The notes beneath the pieces are model-generated. The model saw only the letters and a list, made by a program, of their open reading frames with translations, had not been told where the DNA came from and ran no database searches. Positions 33,922 to 43,373 of a stretch of 64,000 nucleotides of DNA are shown here, piece by piece. Location: assembly GCF_021560175.1 (NCBI RefSeq), contig NZ_CP091110.1:5752001-5816000 (forward strand). Reading direction: 5' to 3'. The stretch comes from Neobacillus drentensis. Lineage in GTDB: Bacteria; Bacillota; Bacilli; Bacillales; Cytobacillaceae. Position 1 is the stretch's first letter; each line of letters begins with the position of its first letter. Made by a program: the position numbers and the translations under genes.

Positions 33922-36618
33922 CTATCTGTTTGGTTGAAAACCTAGTGTAATAATTTCATAGCCAGCCACATCATACTGATCGCTGGACTCATTGGTTTGT
34001 TCTTCAAGTATCGTACTCTTGTAAGTTGAAAAATCAGGTATTGATGCCTTAAGGCTAAGACTTTCTGGTGCCGGATTAAACCAGCGGATCATCACGTCAT
34101 CACATTCTTCCGCCACTTTCATCGATGACCACGCAAGGCCCTCAGACTCCCACTCGACAAACTGATGGTCAGCTGGCAATGTGCCTTCATGAGCGCTTGC
34201 CTGGATCACCTGAAGGGGAACTTTATATTGATAAGCATCCACAAATGCTTTTGACGTAATCACATCCTCTTCATGCATGAGCACTTGCCACTCGGCTGTT
34301 TGTATACCTAGGCACTGGGCCTCTGGTGTCGGGAAGTAACCCCAGTCGCCAAGCTCTGCAGTGGAACGAAGGACGGTGAGGGCAATCGTTCCATCCGTTG
34401 GCAGGATTTCATATTCCTGAAGACCATCCGTGGCCACGGTTAAGCCTATCTCGCCATTCGAAAGGCTCGAGAAGCGCTGCTGATGATGACAGAAGCTAGG
34501 ATTCTCCCATTCCTTTTCCGGCGTATTCGGGCGGTTCGCAATCTCAAAAATACTGTCCGCCTGATGTGTTTCCGTTTGCAATCCGGTTGGGAACAGAACA
34601 CGCAGGCGATGATCGACCGCTTGATTGTCAATGGTCAGTTTAAAAGCAGGACCCTTCATTCCTTTTTCAAGAGTCACAACGGTTCGCAGCGTGAGGACGC
34701 AAGTTTCAGATGATCGGCCCGACCTTCTTTCCTTGTGCCAAATCAAGCGATTCCGTTCGTCCGCTAATTGATCGTCCGCTGATACCGGGATCTTGATGGT
34801 ATGTGTAAATTCAAGCTCCGTACGCAAAGCTGTTTTTTCAATAAAACGAAATTCGGCCGGAACACCCTTTGTTGTAATCGGATCCTGTCCTTCTGCTTCC
34901 TTAAACATATATTCATTTCCGACATCCCCTGTGTCCTCGTAGATTCCGAGATGGAAGAAGGTCTTGCCGTCCGCTTTATTCGTAAGATCATAGGTACCAT
35001 CCTCATGAAACTGGATGCGTACATATTCATTTTCTATGACCAGACGATCATCGGCCGAGTGTCCGTTAAGCTGCCCGGCAGATTCCTGACACGGAACAAG
35101 ATAGAACGTCTTGTAACCGAATGCCGGTATATTATCTGCAAAGAAGCTCAGCTTAGCCCGTTTAGCAAAAAACGGCTGGCGGAATTTGTCATCCGGTAAA
35201 TCATAGCCAAACTCAACCACTGGGTCTTCTAAATCAAATTTGATGGTCTTGCCTGCTTGATCCACCAGCTTGTAGACCGGCATCTCTTTGTCCTGTAAAT
35301 AGACTGGAATTTGTTCGAAATGCATTTGGGAAAAATACACCTTCTCCAAATCGACTGTTTTTGTGACGACTTCGTTTTTGGTCCATCCCGTTGTATTCAA
35401 GACAACAAGAGGAATTCCGCCCACCGGTGCGCTCGAGGTATCAATTTTTTCAGCAAGCTCTGCTGCATGTTCCTGGACAAACACCTCTCCCATTTGCGAA
35501 ACGGTTTCAAAGCGGGTTACCATTTCACGGTGCACCTCATCCACGCTGCAGCCGCAAATGCTGTCATGCGGGTGATTTTTCATCAATGATTTCCACATGA
35601 AGCGGAGATATTCCCTTGGGTACGTTCCGCCTGCTAAAAAGACCATGCTGGCGATCGGTTCGGCAATTTTTTCCAAAAAGGTTTGACAGTGATTGTTCCA
35701 TTTCTTCAAATAAATCCGGCTGGATGCCGTATTGACTAGCGTCGACCAGCCATCGGTCCGCTGATTGCGCAATTCGCCTTCAATGACCTGCAGCTTCTCA
35801 GGAAGAGCTTCTTTTAAAGCTTCTGTATATTCATCGAAACTTGAATGCTTAAACGTGTATTCAGGATACAGAGCAGATGCGGTTTCAATGGCCTTCGGAA
35901 TGGTCTTTTGCAGCGGCTGGTGATCGCATCCGTTCATAAACAATAACTGATTGGTGGACGCATATTTTTCTGCTTCACGCAGCTTTTGATCCCAGAATTT
36001 TTTTGCTTCCACATCGTTCACCGGGATTTCATTTCCGTTCGAGTACCAATTGGCAAAAAGAATGCCTAATACAGTGGAGCCGTCAGGTGATGACCAAATC
36101 ATCTCGGAATAAGGTGATTCATATTCGGGAGCATCTGACACGGTGTTATTAAATCCGGTCGGTTTGACACCCCTTCCAAAAGCAGCCGTATCAATCCCCG
36201 CTTGCTTTAAAAGCTGGGGCGCCTGCCCGTAAATGCCAAAGGTATCAGGAAAATAGCCAATTTTTGAGACATGCCCATAGGCTTTGCTATCATGTAAACC
36301 GATTTGCAGGTTTCGGACATTTGCTTCAGAGCTTGTTAAAAAAGCATCCTGCAGCACATACCACGGTCCGATATGCAGTTTTTTCTCTTCGATTAATTGT
36401 TTGACCATCTCCCTGTTCTCCGGATGTACAGCAAAATAATCTTCCAAAAGAACGGTTTGGCCATCGAGATGGAACGCTTGAAAGGCATTTCCTTCTTCTT
36501 TGAACTGAGTGATCATTTCATTCATCAACTTTATGAAGTAATAACGGTGCTTTTCAAAAGGCAAGTACCATTCCCTGTCCCAATGGGAGTGTGAGATAAT
36601 ATGCGCTGTTTTCTTCAT
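33922..36618 (-). CDS. GH38 alpha-mannosidase C, MngB/SpGH38 type
   Basis: An 898-residue GH38 enzyme of the shorter bacterial type, catalytic domain at the very N-terminus: HSHWDREWYLPFE (residues 10-22) carries the zinc ligands and GYFPDTFGIYGQAPQLL (about 120-136) the nucleophile. KNHPHDSICGCSVDEVH marks the middle domain. No signal peptide. It resembles MngB and the pneumococcal alpha-1,3-mannosidase, and the following gene is GH125, as in that species. A cre-like site lies 35-48 bases upstream of the start, suggesting carbon catabolite control of the operon GH38-C, GH125, DUF624 and probably GH20 and GH38-B. Confidence 0.95.
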   Translation of the reverse strand: MKKTAHIISHSHWDREWYLPFEKHRYYFIKLMNEMITQFKEEGNAFQAFHLDGQTVLLEDYFAVHPENREMVKQLIEEKKLHIGPWYVLQDAFLTSSEANVRNLQIGLHDSKAYGHVSKIGYFPDTFGIYGQAPQLLKQAGIDTAAFGRGVKPTGFNNTVSDAPEYESPYSEMIWSSPDGSTVLGILFANWYSNGNEIPVNDVEAKKFWDQKLREAEKYASTNQLLFMNGCDHQPLQKTIPKAIETASALYPEYTFKHSSFDEYTEALKEALPEKLQVIEGELRNQRTDGWSTLVNTASSRIYLKKWNNHCQTFLEKIAEPIASMVFLAGGTYPREYLRFMWKSLMKNHPHDSICGCSVDEVHREMVTRFETVSQMGEVFVQEHAAELAEKIDTSSAPVGGIPLVVLNTTGWTKNEVVTKTVDLEKVYFSQMHFEQIPVYLQDKEMPVYKLVDQAGKTIKFDLEDPVVEFGYDLPDDKFRQPFFAKRAKLSFFADNIPAFGYKTFYLVPCQESAGQLNGHSADDRLVIENEYVRIQFHEDGTYDLTNKADGKTFFHLGIYEDTGDVGNEYMFKEAEGQDPITTKGVPAEFRFIEKTALRTELEFTHTIKIPVSADDQLADERNRLIWHKERRSGRSSETCVLTLRTVVTLEKGMKGPAFKLTIDNQAVDHRLRVLFPTGLQTETHQADSIFEIANRPNTPEKEWENPSFCHHQQRFSSLSNGEIGLTVATDGLQEYEILPTDGTIALTVLRSTAELGDWGYFPTPEAQCLGIQTAEWQVLMHEEDVITSKAFVDAYQYKVPLQVIQASAHEGTLPADHQFVEWESEGLAWSSMKVAEECDDVMIRWFNPAPESLSLKASIPDFSTYKSTILEEQTNESSDQYDVAGYEIITLGFQPNR

Positions 36619-36652
36619 TGACTCTTACCTGCTTTCTCTTAAAATAGCAAAA

Positions 36653-36666
36653 CGAAAACGCTATCA
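36653..36666 (-). promoter_or_regulatory. cre-like CcpA site upstream of GH38-C
   Basis: On the minus strand TGATAGCGTTTTCG fits the cre pattern TGWAANCGNTNNCA with two mismatches. The first eight bases are identical to the cre-like site upstream of GH85-C. This suggests repression of the mannosidase operon when preferred sugars are present. Confidence 0.5.
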
Positions 36667-36767
36667 TTTACTTTGATTTCATTTTAACAATCCAAGAAAA
36701 TGGAGCAATAGATTACTCGTAAGTCCTATGGATTTTCCAGTGTTTCTAAAAATAGTTCATGAAAAAT

Positions 36768-36809
36768 GGGGGCAGACCTCATTGCGATTGTGCAATGAGG
36801 TCCGCCCCC
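36768..36809 (-). terminator. Terminator of the GH85-B/GH85-C unit
   Basis: An 18-base arm (GGGGGCAGACCTCATTGC at 36768-36785) pairs with 36792-36809 with one mismatch. On the minus strand the stem is followed by ATTTTTC. It closes the two-gene GH85 unit before GH38-C. Confidence 0.9.
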
Positions 36810-36818
36810 AACTCCTAT

Positions 36819-39800
36819 TTAACCGTTCTTTTGGTTTCCATTATTAAAACTCTTTTTTAATTCCTCCATTTGATCCATTAACTGAACCAGACGGTCATAG
36901 TTAGTTACCTGGTTCCTTAGAGTTGGATGAAGCTTGTTGTAGGCAACTTTGCAGTCATTTACCATATTCTTATCAGCAAGCGTCAACTCATCCACATCAG
37001 GAAGCGCGCTGATTTGATGAATGACTTCAGTTACCTGTTCGTTCAAATAAGCGGAACTGAACCTCAAACTTTCCCTTTCATCTTCCTGCTGGACGGTATA
37101 ATAGACTCTTCCAGCCTCAGGACCGAAATCAAGGTTCTCAAATACGATGGTTCCGTCTTGGTCAGCCGTCTTTTCTGCGAGAATATCCTTTGCATCCAAG
37201 GACTTATATAATCGAACCGTTTGACCTTTTTTCACTCTGTCAACCGTTACCTGATCTTCGGCTCCTGCATGATTTTCCGCCTTTACAAAATGCATCATCA
37301 CATTCTCTGTTCTCGGCAGAGCAGCACTTTCAAACAACTGCCAATCATAGATACGGATCGCTCCCCATGGGGAAGTACCGCTATTATTAATTTGCAGTTT
37401 GAATTCCCTTGCTGTAACAGGCTGATCTAACACTACATCTGTCACAGCTTTCGTATTGCCTGTTATCCGTTTTGCGCTGATCCATTCACCGTTTTTATTT
37501 TTATAAAGCAGCTCAAAATCCACGGTGTTCATATTTTGGGCTTCCCCGCCATATTCAGCATGTTCCACGCGCCAGCGGCGAATCGTTTTTTCCTCGCCAA
37601 TATCAATGGTCATATAACCGGTTTTCATATTGGTTGCGCACCATTTACTATTGCCAAGTGCGGTTCCGTCCAGTGCTTTGGAGGCAGGTTCTGCCGCATT
37701 TTCCGCGGAAACAGAGGTTACCTTGGCGTTGAACGCCACATTAGGAGAAGTAGGATTCTTCTCGATCTCTGTTGCATCCGTACCCATCCCCCAATCAAAA
37801 GAGATGGTGGCAGCTTGACCGCGTACATCATCCTGATTGACCGGAACCACTTTCAGTTTCGTCTTGTTATCATCGGAAGCATTTTCGATCGTTCTCGTAA
37901 TGTTTGGTGTATAGAAATAGTTATTCGGTGTTACTCCTAATAGAGTTTCGACGCCATCAGCATTCTCCTGGTAAACCTCATAATGCAAGACATTCTTTTG
38001 CTCGGCCCAGCTTAGACGGGCCTCGGCCTCAAACGCTGTTTTCGGCATCTTTTCCAGAATTTTTACATCAGCCGGTTTGGTTAGCACGGCATCTGCGGCA
38101 TCATAGACGGACAGCTGGCCTAAATGAATCGAGTAGTCTTCCATTTTTTCAGAGTTGTTGATTTTCAGACTTAACGCATAGGCGGTTTTCCCTGCATCCT
38201 TTCCGAGATCGACAACCGCTGTCTGCCAGCCATCACCCGATTTAGGCAGCGGATAATAGTTCATGCTGCTTTTTGCATAGTCTTCACTAGTGGCTACACC
38301 CAGCGACAGATCAGCTCCCGACTGGTTTTGATAAACGACACGGACCTTTGTTGTGTCCGTAATAGGGAGTTTTGAGCTGTAAAGCATCGTGTCATTGACA
38401 GAACCCGGTTCAAGTGCACCGCTAAATTTCAGCGAATTGCCCCCGTTATAGGCTTTATCAAAATCATAGGCCACCTTGATTCTGCTCCCTTCATTGCGGA
38501 TCCACCAGCGCCAGGTCGGCATGATATCCTGGATGGAGCGGTTATTCCACTCAAGACTGCTTGCAACTTTTCCATTCACAAAATACTGTTTTCCATGGCC
38601 GCTGTTAAAGTTAGTGGTAAACGGCTTTGATTGAATAACGGATGAATCCGAGACAAAGCGCGCCATCCCTTTCCAATCTGCTGAATCATCGGCAAGGGTA
38701 GGATCACCTTGAGGACCTGTCCATAAGTAGTTTTCTTTTTCATGGAAGTCGGCCGGATTAGCCGCTAATCCCATGGTTGAATTCGGCGCATAAAGAGCAA
38801 TCGATACTTTTGGCTGTTTCTTTTCATCTAGCAGTGCATCGGTATTAATTTTTGTATTATACGAATTCTGCTGAATTTCAAAACCTGCATAGGCATCAAA
38901 CGGACTGCGGTTATGGCCTTTCATCGTTTCTACGGTGGTGTTAATCTTACTGGTTGTCCAGTTATAGTTTAAAAAGAATTCATCAACGGCAGATACTCCA
39001 TCTTCTGCCGGCTTCACATACATGTCATTTTTGCTGTTGATGGAATCCTGATAGTTGATGGCTCCAGTATTGTCCTGAGCATCATACCAACTGACATTTA
39101 GACTTGAATTTCGTTTTATATAGCGCATCATTTCATTCATGCGTTCGGCTGTTTCTTTACTAACGCCAGACGTCTCTTGATTGAAAAAATAGCCATCAAA
39201 CCCAAAGTATTCCGCCACTTCAATCATCTTGTCGGCCACTGGGAAACTGCCATCTTGTTTCTGTTGTGTGAACTTTTCAATCTCGGCGACTCCTTCAGCT
39301 GACCTGCCCCATGGGAAACCAAGTGTGGCATAAACAGGCACCCCATTCCGGTGGGCGGCATCCACAATATCCGGTGTAGGGATAGCAAAAATCCCTTCAT
39401 TGGTTCCTGCCCAGTAAATATAGGAGTCTAGTAATTGCCAGTTGTCGAAAGCGTATACATTAAATTCATTGCTTCCGACCGAACTAGCTTCATCATGATT
39501 CCACGTTGTAATCGCCGCAGAGGTGATACCAGCCTTTGGGTTTGCCAGCGGATTAACCTGGGAACCTTTAAAGCGATTTTTATTTAATGGAACGCTGGCC
39601 CGGTTTATTTCAGCATCCGGGTCACTTTCAGGTGACCACTTTAGAAGTGTGTCAACCCTAAAGGCTGGTGCCAGCGGCTTTAGACTGAGCTTGTCCGCAT
39701 AATTCTCATTGACAACGTCCGTCCCGTCTCCATTCACGGCGGCCTTTGCCCCAGGTGCGCCATTTGAACTTAGTAACAATAAGGCGGCCGATACCGATAA

Positions 39801-39836
39801 AATGCGGCCGAACAACCTGCTTCCTTTTTTCCTCAT
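36819..39836 (-). CDS. GH85 endo-beta-N-acetylglucosaminidase B, secreted, with CBM32-like domain
   Basis: A 1005-residue exported enzyme. The signal peptide spans about residues 1-32 (RILSVSAALLLLSS core). The GH85 barrel has YFGFDGYFFNQETSG around residues 207-221. After a beta-sandwich and a fibronectin-like module, an F5/8-type C (CBM32-like) domain follows (CATNMKTGYMTIDIGEEKTI, then WRVEHAEYGGEAQNMNTVDF), and the C-terminus has a helical FIVAR-like module (ISALPDVDELTLADKNMV). No wall-sorting signal is visible. It cleaves N-glycans at the chitobiose core. It lies 112 bases downstream of GH85-C, and a degenerate REP-like element is in that gap. ATG 39836 has GAGGAGGAG upstream. Confidence 0.94.
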   Translation of the reverse strand: MRKKGSRLFGRILSVSAALLLLSSNGAPGAKAAVNGDGTDVVNENYADKLSLKPLAPAFRVDTLLKWSPESDPDAEINRASVPLNKNRFKGSQVNPLANPKAGITSAAITTWNHDEASSVGSNEFNVYAFDNWQLLDSYIYWAGTNEGIFAIPTPDIVDAAHRNGVPVYATLGFPWGRSAEGVAEIEKFTQQKQDGSFPVADKMIEVAEYFGFDGYFFNQETSGVSKETAERMNEMMRYIKRNSSLNVSWYDAQDNTGAINYQDSINSKNDMYVKPAEDGVSAVDEFFLNYNWTTSKINTTVETMKGHNRSPFDAYAGFEIQQNSYNTKINTDALLDEKKQPKVSIALYAPNSTMGLAANPADFHEKENYLWTGPQGDPTLADDSADWKGMARFVSDSSVIQSKPFTTNFNSGHGKQYFVNGKVASSLEWNNRSIQDIMPTWRWWIRNEGSRIKVAYDFDKAYNGGNSLKFSGALEPGSVNDTMLYSSKLPITDTTKVRVVYQNQSGADLSLGVATSEDYAKSSMNYYPLPKSGDGWQTAVVDLGKDAGKTAYALSLKINNSEKMEDYSIHLGQLSVYDAADAVLTKPADVKILEKMPKTAFEAEARLSWAEQKNVLHYEVYQENADGVETLLGVTPNNYFYTPNITRTIENASDDNKTKLKVVPVNQDDVRGQAATISFDWGMGTDATEIEKNPTSPNVAFNAKVTSVSAENAAEPASKALDGTALGNSKWCATNMKTGYMTIDIGEEKTIRRWRVEHAEYGGEAQNMNTVDFELLYKNKNGEWISAKRITGNTKAVTDVVLDQPVTAREFKLQINNSGTSPWGAIRIYDWQLFESAALPRTENVMMHFVKAENHAGAEDQVTVDRVKKGQTVRLYKSLDAKDILAEKTADQDGTIVFENLDFGPEAGRVYYTVQQEDERESLRFSSAYLNEQVTEVIHQISALPDVDELTLADKNMVNDCKVAYNKLHPTLRNQVTNYDRLVQLMDQMEELKKSFNNGNQKNG

Positions 39837-39948
39837 CTTGCTCCTCCTCTTAATCTATATTACTTCCAATTACCGAAGCCTTCTTTTGATCATAGTGTTG
39901 GTGTTCAAATTAAAGGAAACAGGAGAACAGTCCCTGCTTCCACACATA

Positions 39949-42624
39949 CTATGGATTGGGATATCCATGGACTTCAAATTCATAAATTCTTGCAGCCGTA
40001 TCTCCGCCCTGGGTCGGCTTGTCAACCCACAAACGGACATACCGTGCGTTTGTTAAAGTGATGCTGTGCTCCGAAACAGCCGCTGTATTATCGGTCACCT
40101 TAACCGCCTCTGTCCAATTTTCTCCATCTGTGCTTACTTCAACTCGAAATGCCTGGGTGTTAAAGGCTTGCGGCTCCCCGCCCGACTCTGCATGGCGAAT
40201 GACAAACTTGGAAATGGCATATTGACCGCCAAGATCGACCTGTAACCAATGCGGAGGATTCCCCAAGGCGCACCATTTACTGTTATCCGTTACCTTGCCA
40301 TCGAATGCGAACTTCGCCGCTTCAGTCGGAGAACATTGTCCGCTGGCGATGGTAGTCTTGTTCAATGCCACATTTTGAATGTCCTTTGCCGCTTCAGAAA
40401 TAGTGATCATTTCCTTCTTAGTGAGGACACTCTCGCCCTCGCTGTTTTTCGCAATCAGGGTCACCGAGTAAACGCCTTCTTTATCATACGTGACGACCGG
40501 ATTTTCCTCATGGCTCACAGCTGGAGTGCCGCCTTCAAACTGCCATTCCCATTCTTCTGTTACTTCAGATGACTTATTAACAAAGTGAATCTCCTGCCCT
40601 GGAGCCGCTACCGTTTTATCCGCACTAAAATCGGCCTCCGGCTTTGGATACGCGGGCCAATCGAACGTAACAGCCGCTGGCTCGCTGCGTTTGAAATCTT
40701 TGCTCACCGCTACGACTTCCAAAGTGGTGCTGCTTTCTTTACCGCTGCGCTTTAAATTAGAAAGGTAATAAACCTGATTAGGGGTAGCGCCCACAAACTC
40801 TTTTTCATTGTTCGGCAGCTTCCGGTAAATTTCATAGTGGCTCACATCGGAATCAGACTTCTTCCATGCAAGCGGGACATCCGCGTAGATTCCCTTGTTA
40901 AACTCCACTTTATTGACCTTTGCCTCAGTCGGAGCATCGATGGAATCATGTTTTTCCTGTTTATTATAAATCTTGATTTCTCCGATATTGGTCGTAAAAT
41001 CTTTCACATCCTTGTCACTCTCAACAAGAAGAGAAAGGGCCGCAATTTTTTTATCACTATATTTTTTAAGTTTAATAGTGTCAGTAGTCCACGGTTGGTC
41101 CGTTCGTTTTTTCACATCAAAAAACACAAATTGGTCTGGATTGTCCGTGAAGCTGACTCCTACTTTCATGTTTGGTTTTTTCATATCTGTTTTGTAAGTC
41201 AGCGAGATTTCCGTATCCTTTTGGATCGGCAGGTTGGTTTTATAAAGCTTGATATGGGTAGGGTTGTCCGCTTCAATTGTTCCAGAAAGCCTTAGCGAAC
41301 TGCCGCCATCATAAGCCGTATCCCAATCGAAATTGACGTCAACCAATTGTCCGCCTTCCTTCAGCCAGCGCCAAGTCGGAAGGATATCCTGCAGACTGCG
41401 GTTATTCCAAGATTGTTTGCTTACCATATTTCCATCTGTCGCAAAAAACTTACCGCTTCCTGTATTAAAATGAGTCACAAAAGGAAGTTCCTGAATGGCC
41501 GTTTTAGCAGCAAAATAGTTGGCCATCCCTTTCCAAGTTCCGTTATTGCTGGTGGATGCCGGATTTCCGGACTTTCCAACCCAGAATTCATTTTCCTTTT
41601 GGTAAAACTCCTCCATCGTGGAAGCCGTTTTAAAGGCCCAATCCGGACGATAAATTCCTAAAGAGGTTAATGGTGCTTTGCCCTCAGGGAAAATTCCCTC
41701 CCAAGGAACATTTGTACTTGTCCCTTTTGCTTCCACATCAATCCCGGTAAAAATATCATACGGGCTTCTGCCAAGTTCCTGGGCTTTAGTAGAAGAAGAC
41801 TGCTGGTTGCGCCACCAGAAGTTTAAAAACATACTGTCAGAAACACGGGTTTGCCCATCCTGCAGGAAGCTTGCGTTTTGATTGTTCAACGCATTTTGCC
41901 AGCTAACCTTCCCATCTTTCGTCATCGAATCATACCACATGATCTGCATGCCTTCTGGCTTATGCTGCTGAAGATAGACAAGGAAATCCTTCATCTTTTG
42001 AGCCGTTTGAGCATTTCCACCTTCGGTTTCCTGGTTAATAAACCAGCCATCAAATCCGTAATAGCGTGCAGCTTCAATCAGCTTGTCCGCAGCAGGAAAG
42101 GAGCCATCCCCCGCCTGAGTCAGCATTTGGTTCAGCCACTCGACCTTACCGCCATATACAGTCGGCGGAAAGAAAACGTTTCCTAAAATGGGCACACCGT
42201 TTTTATGAGCCGCATCAATGACGTCCGCACTTGGCGGGACAATGATCCCTTCACCGGCAGAACCCGCCCAGTACACCATGAGGTCAACATATTGCCAATA
42301 GCTAAAGGTATTCGCCAAAAACTCTTTCCCGCCTTGTGAAGGAACACCGCTTGTTGTGGGGTTGAGTGCAGATAAAGCCACTAGCTTCGCATCTGACTGG
42401 GCATGGTCATTGACTTTGTACAACACATCCCGTTTGCCTAATGGAATTTGGCTGCGGTTAAACACAGCATTCGGATCATTCTCTGGAGTCCAGTTCAATA
42501 ATTGTTCGGGATACCAATAAGATGATTCTGGCTGTTTGGCATAACTAGTGTTAGGTGATAACACCACAATCACGATGCATAAAAAGAAAACCAGCCACCA
42601 ATAGCCCTTTTTCATGTTTTTCAT
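39949..42624 (-). CDS. GH85 endo-beta-N-acetylglucosaminidase C, secreted, with PKD and CBM32-like domains
   Basis: An 891-residue exported enzyme. The frame is open to 42777, but ATG 42624 has AGGGAGAGGAG upstream and starts a clear signal peptide (WWLVFFLCIVIVVLS core, cut near SYAKQ). The GH85 strand YYGFDGWFINQETEGG lies around residues 187-202. Downstream are a beta-sandwich, fibronectin-like module, a PKD domain (ADFSADKTVAAPGQEIHF and EEWEWQFEGGTPAVSHEENP), and a C-terminal F5/8 type C domain (NPPHWLQVDLGGQYAISKF). It differs from GH85-A and B by having PKD and lacking the helical tail. First gene of the GH85-C/GH85-B unit, with a cre-like site upstream. Confidence 0.94.
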   Translation of the reverse strand: MKNMKKGYWWLVFFLCIVIVVLSPNTSYAKQPESSYWYPEQLLNWTPENDPNAVFNRSQIPLGKRDVLYKVNDHAQSDAKLVALSALNPTTSGVPSQGGKEFLANTFSYWQYVDLMVYWAGSAGEGIIVPPSADVIDAAHKNGVPILGNVFFPPTVYGGKVEWLNQMLTQAGDGSFPAADKLIEAARYYGFDGWFINQETEGGNAQTAQKMKDFLVYLQQHKPEGMQIMWYDSMTKDGKVSWQNALNNQNASFLQDGQTRVSDSMFLNFWWRNQQSSSTKAQELGRSPYDIFTGIDVEAKGTSTNVPWEGIFPEGKAPLTSLGIYRPDWAFKTASTMEEFYQKENEFWVGKSGNPASTSNNGTWKGMANYFAAKTAIQELPFVTHFNTGSGKFFATDGNMVSKQSWNNRSLQDILPTWRWLKEGGQLVDVNFDWDTAYDGGSSLRLSGTIEADNPTHIKLYKTNLPIQKDTEISLTYKTDMKKPNMKVGVSFTDNPDQFVFFDVKKRTDQPWTTDTIKLKKYSDKKIAALSLLVESDKDVKDFTTNIGEIKIYNKQEKHDSIDAPTEAKVNKVEFNKGIYADVPLAWKKSDSDVSHYEIYRKLPNNEKEFVGATPNQVYYLSNLKRSGKESSTTLEVVAVSKDFKRSEPAAVTFDWPAYPKPEADFSADKTVAAPGQEIHFVNKSSEVTEEWEWQFEGGTPAVSHEENPVVTYDKEGVYSVTLIAKNSEGESVLTKKEMITISEAAKDIQNVALNKTTIASGQCSPTEAAKFAFDGKVTDNSKWCALGNPPHWLQVDLGGQYAISKFVIRHAESGGEPQAFNTQAFRVEVSTDGENWTEAVKVTDNTAAVSEHSITLTNARYVRLWVDKPTQGGDTAARIYEFEVHGYPNP

Positions 42625-42664
42625 TGTTTCTCCTCTCCCTCTGTCTATTTTTTTATATTGAAGC

Positions 42665-42682
42665 TTATGTAAGCATGCTTCC
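42665..42682 (-). promoter_or_regulatory. TTATGTAAGCA-TTCC box upstream of GH85-C
   Basis: The plus-strand word TTATGTAAGCATGCTTCC is the longest copy of the motif also found before the importer operon. Its right half also makes an AAGCATGCTT palindrome. It lies 40-60 bases upstream of the GH85-C start. Confidence 0.4.
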
Positions 42683-42707
42683 CCTTTTCCTGCGTTGGAC
42701 CCAAAAA

Positions 42708-42721
42708 TGATAGCGCTGTCA
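42708..42721 (-). promoter_or_regulatory. cre-like CcpA site upstream of GH85-C
   Basis: TGATAGCGCTGTCA fits the cre pattern with one mismatch and is nearly palindromic. On the minus strand it overlaps TTGACA, which could be a -35 element. It shares the eight-base half TGATAGCG with the site before GH38-C. Confidence 0.55.
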
Positions 42722-42893
42722 AATTTATGACCTGAGTTTTTTCTGTCATTCATTCCCATTGGGCTCTTTTTTCTCACATCTTATTCTGAGCGGCGGGCTC
42801 CGTCAATGTATGCCTAAAATGTGATTTAGTTTTTCCACTATCTCTAAGCTTTTTCCATTAAAACTATAACGCCACAGATATTGATGACGTTAT

Positions 42894-43260
42894 ACTACCC
42901 TGAGAGGCAATCTTTAGGTTTACGGTCTTTATAGGGTCTAAAGTGACAAGATTTCGACCAAATTCCCTATAGGCTATACTATTCAAACGTTTAATTAATA
43001 AAGCAGAGATAGCATCGATATATGAGTTTCTCTTCTAAACTGCTAAAAAAAATGTCGAGGACCACTAGAGTATTTCGCAGAAAATCGGTCAATTCCCGGA
43101 AAATTCTATCCTTTTCGTTTGAACAGACAATTCCCCCTACTTTTCCTAATGGTTCCCTATTACACAAACGTTTGGTTAAAACCTTGGTAACCCTTTGCCA
43201 ATCCTGCCTTCTTCTCTCCAGTTGGTTAAAAGAAATGTCGATCCCTGTCTACGAAGATCC
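42894..43260. repeat. Dispersed ~365-bp repeat, copy 1
   Basis: The segment from ACTACCCTG (42894) to ACGAAGATCC (43260) aligns almost base for base with 53385-53746 in the same orientation. Shared stretches include AAAGTGACAAGATTTCGACC, CCACTAGAGTATTTCGCAG and TCTCCAGTTGGTTAAAAG. Small insertions differ between copies and break every frame, so it is not coding in its present form. The left end carries an ACCCT...AGGGT inverted pair. Between the repeat and the GH85-C gene nothing gene-like was seen beyond the regulatory sites. Confidence 0.9.
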
Positions 43261-43347
43261 CTCATTATGTAATCAAGTCCGCAAAATATAAAACTAGTTC
43301 ATTTCCCATTTTTGATCATTTTTTTCCTTAGTTTAAAAAGAAACGGA

Positions 43348-43373
43348 CCTAGAGATTCATCTCTAAGCCTTTT
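43348..43373 (+). terminator. Possible intrinsic terminator
   Basis: CCTAGAGAT and ATCTCTAAG form a short stem with one mismatch, followed by CCTTTTTC. No gene immediately upstream is apparent; it may belong to the decayed repeat. Confidence 0.4.

Noticed and set aside
43022..43291. 89-codon ORF inside repeat copy 1
   Set aside because: In copy 2 the start codon is missing and small indels break the frame, so it is not maintained as protein.
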